This document shows positions 17,030 through 23,888 of a stretch of DNA of 34,166 nucleotides, piece after piece; the stretch's first letter is position 1; each line of letters opens with the position of its first letter. The stretch is taken from NCBI GenBank assembly GCA_025357875.1, contig JANYLK010000030.1:65066-99231 (forward strand), given 5' to 3'. A program made the translations under genes and the position numbers. Source of the stretch: Granulicella sp. GTDB taxonomy: Bacteria > Acidobacteriota > Terriglobia > Terriglobales > Acidobacteriaceae. The notes beneath the pieces were generated by a model, which saw only the letters and a list, made by a program, of their open reading frames with translations, was not told where the DNA came from and did not search any database.

Positions 17030-18292
17030 GTGCCCGCTGACCCAAATCAAGTCATCGCCAACCTCCGCGAACTTGCCGCCCTCACCAGCGACGCAAACGG
17101 AGCACAACGCCTCGCCTTCACGCCCATCTGGCAAAAGGCCCGCGAGTGGTTCGCCACTAAACTCGCCAGTCTTCCCGCCGCCTGGAAGATCGAGCACCAC
17201 CGTGACGCCGCCGGCAACAACTGGGTCACGCTTCCAGGTGCGTCTCCAAAATCCCTCGTCCTTGGTAGTCATCTCGACTCCGTCCCCAACGGAGGCTGGC
17301 TCGACGGCGCACTCGGCGTGGTCACCGCGCTCGAAGTCCTCACCGCCATCGCCCGAGACCATAACGGCCGGCAGCCCTTCACCCTCCGCATCGTCGACTG
17401 GGCCGACGAAGAGGGCGCACGGTTCGGCCGCAGCCTCTTTGGCTCTTCTGCCTTCGCTGGCACCCACAGCGTCGCCGCAGACCGAGTCCGCACCGACCGC
17501 GACGGCATCACCATGGAATCTGCTCTCGCCGAGCACAACATTGACATCGTCCGCATCGGCGAAGCAGCGGTTGAGCGCGCCAACATCGCCGCCTACCTGG
17601 AACTCCACATTGAGCAAGGTCCTGTGCTGGAACGACTCGGACTCCCCCTCGCCGCCGTCCTCGGCACCAAGGGCGTCGAACGCCACGCCATCGTATTCCA
17701 AGGCCAGGAAGCCCACTCCGGCTCAACCCCCATGGCCGATCGCCGCGATGCCCTCGCCGCCGCCGCCCGCCTCGCCCTCGAAATCCGCACCATCGCCACC
17801 CGCCACACCGACGCCGTCTGCACCATGGGCTCGGTCAAAACCTTCCCCGGAATCGTTACTGCCGTCGTCGGCCGTTGCGAATGCACTCTCGACCAGCGCG
17901 ACCTCAACGCCGAGATTCTCGCTACCATGTATCGCGAAGCACAGGAGGCCAGCCGCCGCTTCGCCGCCGAAGAACGCTGCACCGTAGAGTGGTCCCGCAT
18001 CTGGAACATTGAGCCCATCCCGTTCCACCCCGCCCTCATCGCCCTCGCCCAGCAGGCGATCGCGGAGACCATCCCGACCGGCACGGCCATCCCCAGCCTT
18101 CCCTCCGGGCCACTCCACGACGCCGCTGAAGTCGCCCGCGCCGGCATCCCCACCGTCATGATGTTCGTCCAATCCCTCCGCGGCATCAGCCACAACAAGA
18201 TCGAAGACACCACCGAAGACCACCTTCGCCTCGCCGTAACCGCCTTCGACCGTCTCGCCACCAAAACCCTCGCATGGCTGGCCTCACAGTGA
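17030..18292 (+). CDS. Allantoate amidohydrolase / N-carbamoyl-amino-acid hydrolase (M20 family)
   Basis: Zinc or manganese amidohydrolase of the M20/ArgE-DapE-like carbamoylase branch, cytosolic, 420 aa. The start is a GTG at 17030 with AGGAG six bases upstream. Metal ligands are visible in order: His81 and Asp92 (GSHLDSVPNGGWLDGALGV), Glu127/Glu128 (DWADEEGARFG), His193 (LELHIEQGPVLE) and His388 (GISHNKIEDT). The lid/dimer domain contains GQEAHSGSTPMADRRDALAA. Family motif GPLHDAAEVA is present. Members of this group hydrolyse allantoate, beta-ureidopropionate or N-carbamoyl amino acids, and sequence alone does not separate them well. No other purine or pyrimidine degradation gene is nearby, so the exact substrate is left open. 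Confidence 0.85.
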   Translation: MPADPNQVIANLRELAALTSDANGAQRLAFTPIWQKAREWFATKLASLPAAWKIEHHRDAAGNNWVTLPGASPKSLVLGSHLDSVPNGGWLDGALGVVTALEVLTAIARDHNGRQPFTLRIVDWADEEGARFGRSLFGSSAFAGTHSVAADRVRTDRDGITMESALAEHNIDIVRIGEAAVERANIAAYLELHIEQGPVLERLGLPLAAVLGTKGVERHAIVFQGQEAHSGSTPMADRRDALAAAARLALEIRTIATRHTDAVCTMGSVKTFPGIVTAVVGRCECTLDQRDLNAEILATMYREAQEASRRFAAEERCTVEWSRIWNIEPIPFHPALIALAQQAIAETIPTGTAIPSLPSGPLHDAAEVARAGIPTVMMFVQSLRGISHNKIEDTTEDHLRLAVTAFDRLATKTLAWLASQ

Positions 18293-18326
18293 TCCGCCAC
18301 AACAGATCACAAACCCCACACCGCTC

Positions 18327-18377
18327 GGGTGCTCCATCCTTCGCGTACTTGCGAAGGGTGGGATGTAGACTGCCCGC
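18327..18377 (+). repeat. Dispersed hairpin repeat, family 2, copy 2
   Basis: Begins GGGTGCTCCAT and ends GGGTGGGATGTAGACTGCCC, with a perfect 7-bp stem CCTTCGC / GCGAAGG in the middle. It is in the leader region of the DUF302 gene, about 45 bp before its start. Confidence 0.65.
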
Positions 18378-18421
18378 ACGACGAATTGCCACTTGGGCAA
18401 TCGGATAGTCAGGAGGTCCGC

Positions 18422-18805
18422 GTGTTTGAAGGCATTGAAACCGTTGTCAGCAACCATTCCGTCGACGAAACCGTAACCCGCCTTCGGTCCCTTCTTCAAG
18501 AAAAAGGCATTAAACTCTTCGCGCTTATCGATCACGCCGGCGAAGCCTTCGCTGCAGACCTTTCTATGCGGCCGACCAAGCTCCTGATTTTTGGCAGCGC
18601 TAAAACGGGAACGTCAATCATGATCGACGCACCCAGCGCCGCCCTTGATCTACCCCTCAAGATCCTCGTCGCGGAAACCGAGTCTGGTAAAACCATCCTC
18701 TTCTGGGACGATCCCGCCTGGTTGCAGCAGCGCCATGATTTCTCTCAGCACCTGGTCGAAAACCTATCTGCCGTCCAAGCCCTCGCCCACGCCGCCGCAG
18801 AGTGA
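18422..18805 (+). CDS. DUF302 domain protein
   Basis: Small cytosolic protein of 127 aa. The GTG at 18422 has AGGAGG six bases upstream, and the product then begins at the conserved domain (VFEGIETVVSNHSVDETVTR). Stretches GIKLFALIDHAGEAFAADL, PTKLLIFGSAKTGTSIM, APSAALDLPLKILVAE and WDDPAWLQQRH match the DUF302 pattern from end to end. There is no signal peptide here, although some family members have one. The biochemical role of DUF302 is not established. It is convergent with the YdeI-type gene, the two stops being only 4 nt apart. Confidence 0.85.
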   Translation: MFEGIETVVSNHSVDETVTRLRSLLQEKGIKLFALIDHAGEAFAADLSMRPTKLLIFGSAKTGTSIMIDAPSAALDLPLKILVAETESGKTILFWDDPAWLQQRHDFSQHLVENLSAVQALAHAAAE

Positions 18806-18809
18806 GAAG

Positions 18810-19469
18810 CTATTCTGCCCGTTTCTCGGCCGCATCGCACAGCTTCTCAACCCGCTTCTGCCGCGCCTCCACGGTCTGGTAATAAAACACCGCCATCAAC
18901 TCAACACGCCGCTGCAACTCGGTCATCTTCGCCCATCCCGACTTCGCCTTTGGCCTCGCACGAAACGCCGCCGCAATTACCGGAGGCAATTCGCGCTCCC
19001 CTTCCATTGTCGCGAGCAGACGCTCCGCCATCTGCTCCGCGCGCCGCATCCGAGCGTCATCGCCCTTCACGCCGGTTACCCATTTGCCAATCTCGCGCCG
19101 CGTGTACTCCGTCAGCTCGTCGTACCACTCACGAAGCCCGGCTTCCTCATCGAGAAGCACCGCTAGCTCGTCCGGCAACTCCGCCTCACGTGACTCCATA
19201 TCCGGCTCAATCCGAAACTCGGCAGTGTCGCCCATTCCGACACCAGCACCCGCCTGCATCGCTCGATTCACCAGCAGATAGAATCCCCCGCGTGCGTCCG
19301 GAAACAGCGAAGTCCGAAACCCAAAGCCGTTCACATCCCCGCGAACTCGCAGCCGCACCATCTGCTTCCAGTCAGTCGCCGGATCAAATGGCACACGCGC
19401 AATCGTCCATCCCAGCGCCCGCTCGCCCTTCTCCAACACCGCCCGAAACCTCTTCGCTTTCCCGCTCAT
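18810..19469 (-). CDS. YdeI/OmdA-type protein (DUF1905 plus C-terminal helical domain)
   Basis: Cytosolic protein of 219 aa; ATG at 19469 with GGAGG six bases upstream. The N-terminal half (about 5-95) has the DUF1905 beta-barrel pattern: WTIARVPFDPATDW, RLRVRGDVNGFGFRTSLFPD, GFYLLVNRAMQAGAGVGMGD. The C-terminal half has the YdeI/OmpD-associated pattern PDELAVLLDEEAGLREWYDE followed by LTEYTRREIGKWVTGVKGDD and a long helical tail. Members are sometimes called 'bacteriocin-protection' proteins, a name with little experimental support. I assign only the domain family. Confidence 0.82.
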   Translation of the reverse strand: MSGKAKRFRAVLEKGERALGWTIARVPFDPATDWKQMVRLRVRGDVNGFGFRTSLFPDARGGFYLLVNRAMQAGAGVGMGDTAEFRIEPDMESREAELPDELAVLLDEEAGLREWYDELTEYTRREIGKWVTGVKGDDARMRRAEQMAERLLATMEGERELPPVIAAAFRARPKAKSGWAKMTELQRRVELMAVFYYQTVEARQKRVEKLCDAAEKRAE

Positions 19470-19549
19470 TTCCCGCCTCCGAACGCCTGTGTCCTAGCCG
19501 CGGCGACTCGTTCCAGATAGACAGACTAAACTTATTCTCATCGCCAATA

Positions 19550-20847
19550 ATGCCAATCCGCGCATCTTCCTCTCCGCTGGCGAAGCCTCAGGCGACCACT
19601 ACGGCGCCGAGATCATTACCGAACTTCGTACCCGCATTCCAGCCGCGACGTTCACCGGCCTAGGCGGAACCGGCATGGCCGACGCAGGCCTCGAACGCAT
19701 AGTCCGCGCTGAAGACGTCGCGCACATGGGTCTCACGGAAGTCATCCGCCACGCGCCCTACATCCACTCGCAATACCGCGCGCTCGTCGCCTCTATCAAG
19801 CATGACCGACCCGCGCTCGCCATCCTCATTGACTTCCCTGATGTTAACTTCCGCCTCGCCATGCACTGCAAGCGCCTCGGCGTTCCAGTCCTCTGGTTTG
19901 TCAGCCCGCAACTCTGGGCCTGGAAGCGCCGCCGCCTCCGCTGGGTCAAAGAGTGCGTTTCGAAGATGCTCGTCATCTTCCCATTCGAAGCCGCCTTCTA
20001 CCGCGCCCGGGGTGTCGATGCTGAGTTTGTAGGCCATCCCCTCGCCACGCTCCCGCTGCCCACAATCTCCCGAGAAGCCTACGCCGCCGAGCACAATCTC
20101 GATTCCGCGAAGCAATGGATTGCGCTCCTTCCAGGCAGCCGTTGGAAGGAGATTAAATTGAACCTCCCGCGAATGCTTGGCCTCGCAGTAGCCGCAGCAA
20201 CGCCGGACAATGCTGACTTTTGGGATTTATTCGGGGATCCAGGGCGACCATCCGAGTCTTTCCTGGATTATGAAAAATATGAGTTTATTCTCCCCGTTGC
20301 ATCGACCATCGCAATGGGTGAACTGCGAATTGAAGTAGCGAGGCTGAGCGCGCGCTGGACCGATGTATCTAAATCAACCACACCCGGTCTTCACCTCCAT
20401 CTCGTCCCCGATGGCCGAGCCGCTCTCCACCACGCCCGCGCCTCGATCGTCGCCAGCGGAACTGCCACCGTCCAGGCCCTCACCATCGGCAATCCCTTCG
20501 TAGTCGTCTACCGAGTCTCAGCCCTTACGTTCGCAATCGCTAAGTCCCTCATCCGCTACCCTGCCGAGATCCCGGCCCAGCGCGACGCCGACGGCAATCT
20601 CCCCATCGCAATGCCCAACCTCATAGCCGGACGCCGCATCGTCCCCGAACTCATCAACAAACGTTTCACCGCAGCCAATCTCGCCGCCGCCCTCCGTCCC
20701 TTACTCGACGACACCACAGCCCGCTCGCAGATGATCGCTGACCTCACCGAAGCCCGCGCCAAGCTTCTCCCGAGCCCCGACTCCAATCCCATCCAAAGAG
20801 TTTGTGACGCCGCCGAAGCCCTTCTGCAAACCTCCCAGCCTGAATAG
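19550..20847 (+). CDS. lpxB: Lipid-A-disaccharide synthase LpxB (apparent frameshift at the start)
   Basis: Transfers a UDP-diacylglucosamine unit onto lipid X to make the lipid A disaccharide; peripheral inner-membrane GT19 enzyme. The conserved N-terminus RIFLSAGEASGDHYGAEII is in the frame that ends at 20847, but that frame has no ATG, GTG or TTG before it. The ATG at 19550 is one base out of register; one extra A (ATGCCAAATCCG) would give MPNPRIFLSAGEASGD. ATT at 19534 is a non-standard alternative. Later motifs are normal: FTGLGGTGM, VLWFVSPQLWAWKRRR, FPFEAAFYRARG, FVGHPLA, LLPGSRWKEI and VASGTATVQALTIGNPFVVV. Residues around ADFWDLFGDPGRPSESFLDY (20210-20290) look like a lower-GC insertion. 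About 432 aa when repaired. Confidence 0.85.
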
Positions 20848-20994
20848 CCAAATTGCACGTGCCGACGTCTAACTCGCTGAGCATCAATCAGAAACGGCTG
20901 CCCAATTTGTGCGTCCAATCACCAGCAGCTTCACTACTCGCCGCATCTTACCAGTAACATCAAGCTTGATTCGCATCTGAGGACCTAAGATCGC

Positions 20995-23025
20995 ATGTCT
21001 CCCAGCCTCCAACCCGCACCACGAAAACCCCGCCGAATGGTTCTCGCAACTGGCATTCTGACCGCCGCGCTGTTCGCTGTCTGCGGCCTCATGATTCCCG
21101 CCTGGCACACCGCTCAGGCCGCGCCAGTCCGCGCGCAGCTTAACATCACCGGCTACGTTATCACCGCCGACCTTGATCCCGCCGCCAATCGCCTCACCGC
21201 AACGGCCGATGTTACCTTCAACGCCCTCGAGGACCTCACCCAGGCCACCTTCGAGTTGAACAATGGCCTCAACATCACCAAGCTGACCGACAGCAAAGGT
21301 ACGGTACTGAACTCCGAGCGCCTCACCACAAATTCCACCGTCCACGTATCGCTGCCCACGCCGCTGGTCAAAGGCTCATCCAATACGTTCCACTTCGAAT
21401 ATTCGGGCACCCTGCTCAACGCCGACACCAGCCCTGTAGAAGGCATCAAGCTGGCAGCCGTCGCTGACCCGATAAGCATTTTGCTGTACCCGGGGCGCTG
21501 GTTCCCGATGACTGGCCTGTTTACTAATCGTTTCACCGCAGAGATGCACATCCGCGTCCCTGCCGGTTACACTGCCGTCGGCAGCGGTACCGCAACCCCG
21601 AAGGCGCTTCCCACCGGCCGCACCGAGTTCAGCTTCGTCTGGTCGAGGCCTGGTTTCCCTGGGACCATTGTCGCCGGCAAGTTCATGCCCGCCATCACCG
21701 CGTCGGGCCTCAGCAATATTCATGTTTTTGTGACTGAAAATCGCAAGTCTGGCGCTGCCGAATTCGCCGCCCTGGCTGGCCGCGAGTTCGAGTACCTCAC
21801 CAGTATCTTCGGCGAACCCGAGTCCGGTCGCATTAATATCGTTGAATTGCCGGACGACGCCGTCTCCGCCGCCTGGGCGCCGCAGATGGCCTGCATCGCT
21901 GGGAATCGCATCGTCGATCACAACTCCCAGCGCCTGCTTGCCAACACCTTGGCACACCAATGGTGGGGCTCAGAAGTCTCTCCCGCGACGCTCAATGACG
22001 CGTGGATCACCAATGGCATGTCGCGTTATGGCGAGCTGATGTATCTCGAAGATTCGGCCGGAAAGACAGGCTTCCAGTCCGCGATCAGCGATGTTTCCGC
22101 CGGCGCCTTAGCCTACGATACTGAGCCGCTCACCACGCTCGGCCGGCTCGATCCCTTCTCCCCGCAGTTCCAGTCCATGACGCTGGAAAAGGGCGCTATG
22201 GTCTTCCACATGCTCCGCTGGCAGATGGGCGACGACACGTTTCAGAAATTCCTCCGCGGCCTGCTCTCGCAATTCACAGACAAAGGCATTCGCAGCGATG
22301 ATGTGAACAAGGTCGCCGAGGCTCAGAGCCATCTCGACCTGACTGCCTTCTTCGCGCAGTGGCTGGATGGGACGGGCGCACCTTCTTTCGCCAATAAATA
22401 TTCCGTTTACCGTCTCGGCAACAACAAGGGCTTCCGCACCCAAGGTTCGATCACTGAAGATCTCGACCTGTTCCGCATGCCGGTTGAGCTGCGCATTGAG
22501 ACGGACGGAAAGACAGAGGACCGCCGCATCGAGGTCTCAGGCACCGACTCAAACTATACCGTCGATACCTTCGGCCGCCCGCGCCGCATCTCTATAGACC
22601 CGGAAAATTGGCTGCTCAAGAGCACTCCCGACCTCGCCGTCCGGGTTGCCGTTCTGCGTGGCCAGCAACTCGTCGCCCAAGGCGATCTCACTGGCGCATT
22701 AGCCGAATACCAGAAGGCTCTCGACTCCAACAAGAACAGCTCACTCGGCGCCTACCGCATTGGCGAGGTTTTCTTTCTGCAGCGCAACTACCAATCCGCC
22801 GCAAACAGCTTTCGTGACGCTCTGCGAGGCGATGATGACCCGCGCTGGACCGAAGTCTGGAGTCATATTCATCTCGGCTATATCTTCGACGTCACTGGCC
22901 AGCGTGACCGCGCCGTCAACGAGTATCGCCTCGCCGTCCAGACCAACGACAATACGCAGGGTGCGATCAACGAAGCCAGAGCCCGCATGCAGACCCCATA
23001 CAAACGCCAAGCCGCCGAGAACTAG
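20995..23025 (+). CDS. M1-peptidase-like protein with dead zinc site and C-terminal TPRs
   Basis: Exported or membrane-anchored protein of 676 aa with an N-terminal hydrophobic segment (about 15-43). An M1 beta-sandwich N-domain (about 45-235) is followed by the thermolysin-like domain, where LANTLAHQWWGSEVSP aligns with the normal HExxH-type HELAHQWWG. The first His and the catalytic Glu are Asn317 and Thr318; only His321 remains. The third ligand, 19 residues on, is Asn340 (AWITNGMSRY in place of the usual W-L-N-E-G). The GxMEN substrate motif is also absent (APQMACIAGN). Residues about 570-670 form two or three TPR-like helical repeats (QQLVAQGDLTGALAEYQKAL). Probably not a protease; a binding or scaffold role is inference. 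Confidence 0.85.
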   Translation: MSPSLQPAPRKPRRMVLATGILTAALFAVCGLMIPAWHTAQAAPVRAQLNITGYVITADLDPAANRLTATADVTFNALEDLTQATFELNNGLNITKLTDSKGTVLNSERLTTNSTVHVSLPTPLVKGSSNTFHFEYSGTLLNADTSPVEGIKLAAVADPISILLYPGRWFPMTGLFTNRFTAEMHIRVPAGYTAVGSGTATPKALPTGRTEFSFVWSRPGFPGTIVAGKFMPAITASGLSNIHVFVTENRKSGAAEFAALAGREFEYLTSIFGEPESGRINIVELPDDAVSAAWAPQMACIAGNRIVDHNSQRLLANTLAHQWWGSEVSPATLNDAWITNGMSRYGELMYLEDSAGKTGFQSAISDVSAGALAYDTEPLTTLGRLDPFSPQFQSMTLEKGAMVFHMLRWQMGDDTFQKFLRGLLSQFTDKGIRSDDVNKVAEAQSHLDLTAFFAQWLDGTGAPSFANKYSVYRLGNNKGFRTQGSITEDLDLFRMPVELRIETDGKTEDRRIEVSGTDSNYTVDTFGRPRRISIDPENWLLKSTPDLAVRVAVLRGQQLVAQGDLTGALAEYQKALDSNKNSSLGAYRIGEVFFLQRNYQSAANSFRDALRGDDDPRWTEVWSHIHLGYIFDVTGQRDRAVNEYRLAVQTNDNTQGAINEARARMQTPYKRQAAEN

Positions 23026-23031
23026 CTCACT

Positions 23032-23385
23032 TTGAAGTCGAACTCGAATGCACCGAACCCGAATGTACGGTCGTCCCCTCTCTTGACTCGACCTCTCCCA
23101 ACGTTCGTCGTCTTCAACCTGCGCCGCAAATCGCTGCTTCGCGGCAATCTGCTCGTGGTGGGGAGTTTTGCGGCCTCATTCTGGCTTTCCGGATTCCCGC
23201 GTAGCCGAGCCACACCACTTCTTCTGATTCCCGCGCTTTTCGCCCTGTTCGGAACCTTCGATACCCTGCGCTGCATGGGGCGGCGGCGCAATCTCTACCA
23301 TGCAGGCATCATCCTTTGCCTCTTTATGGATATGTTGGCCGTCTGCCTCATCCTGTTTTTTCTTTTTTTCCCCTATCTCTTCTAG
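23032..23385 (+). CDS. Small membrane protein upstream of mscL
   Basis: Frame of about 117 aa from a TTG at 23032, six bases after the stop of the M1-like gene; a later TTG (about 23083) is also possible and no strong ribosome site is visible. I do not recognise the family. The sequence has a basic N-terminus with FNLRRKSLLRGN, then three membrane segments: LLVVGSFAASFWLSGF, LLLIPALFALFGTF and a long AGIILCLFMDMLAVCLILFF. A short RRRN loop lies before the last. It probably sits in the inner membrane. The consistent hydrophobic pattern and tight packing between two genes favour a real gene over chance. Confidence 0.55.
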   Translation: MKSNSNAPNPNVRSSPLLTRPLPTFVVFNLRRKSLLRGNLLVVGSFAASFWLSGFPRSRATPLLLIPALFALFGTFDTLRCMGRRRNLYHAGIILCLFMDMLAVCLILFFLFFPYLF

Positions 23386-23423
23386 ACTGCCCTAAATGCG
23401 GCCAACAAGCGGGCACGCTGCGG

Positions 23424-23429
23424 TATACT
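23424..23429 (+). promoter_or_regulatory. Candidate -10 hexamer (TATACT) of mscL
   Basis: GGTATACT is 33 nt before the mscL ATG, the same sequence and spacing as before the receiver gene at 5149. No clear -35 element. Confidence 0.4.
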
Positions 23430-23462
23430 CAGGCGCTGCCGATTTCAACCAGGAGCAACTCA

Positions 23463-23867
23463 ATGCTTAAGGGATTCCGTGACTTCATCCTTCGTGGCAA
23501 CGTGGTCGATCTAGCCGTCGCTGTCGTCATCGGCACAGCTTTTGGCGCAGTCGTGACCGCTTTCACCAAAGGCATCATAATGCAGTTTGTGGCGGCTATT
23601 GTGAAGACGCCGGACTTCGATAACCTTGCCTTCTATCTCAATGCAACTCCCATCAAATATGGGCCTTTTCTCACCGCCACGCTAAACTTCCTCATCATCG
23701 CCGGTGTAATTTACTTCTTCGTTGTAGTGCCACTCAACTACATGATGGAACGAAGGAAGAGGGGTGAACCCGTAGCGGCGCCATCAACCAAAGTATGCGG
23801 GCAGTGCCTCTCTGAGATCCCATTGGGCGCCAGCCGATGCAAGTTCTGCGGCCAGCCAGTCGCCTAA
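23463..23867 (+). CDS. mscL: Large-conductance mechanosensitive channel MscL with zinc ribbon
   Basis: Inner-membrane pentameric channel that opens under osmotic down-shock. The ATG at 23463 has AGGAGC seven bases upstream; 134 aa. The N-terminal helix and pore helix are canonical: MLKGFRDFILRGNVVDLAVA, VVIGTAFGAVVTAF. The periplasmic loop and TM2 follow (FLTATLNFLIIAGVIYFFVV). In place of the usual short C-terminal helical bundle alone, the tail continues into a CxxC-x10-CxxC zinc ribbon (VCGQCLSEIPLGASRCKFCG; Cys112, 115, 126, 129). Such tails are seen in MscL of several Acidobacteria-like lineages but not in the E. coli protein. The tail should face the cytoplasm. Confidence 0.95.
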   Translation: MLKGFRDFILRGNVVDLAVAVVIGTAFGAVVTAFTKGIIMQFVAAIVKTPDFDNLAFYLNATPIKYGPFLTATLNFLIIAGVIYFFVVVPLNYMMERRKRGEPVAAPSTKVCGQCLSEIPLGASRCKFCGQPVA

Positions 23868-23888
23868 ACCTTCCACTTCTCGCTCATT

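Noticed and set aside
16982..17716. Large minus-strand frame opposite the amidohydrolase
   Set aside because: Low-complexity Gly/Asp/Val composition from reading high-GC codons backwards; the plus strand has all M20 metal ligands.
17030..18292. A purine-degradation operon around the allantoate amidohydrolase
   Set aside because: No allantoinase, ureidoglycolate, urease or transporter gene is adjacent; the gene stands alone.
23316..23462. N-terminal extension of mscL with a Cys-x-x-Cys stretch
   Set aside because: The canonical MscL N-terminus starts at 23463 with a well-placed ribosome site, and the upstream region contains a promoter-like TATACT.
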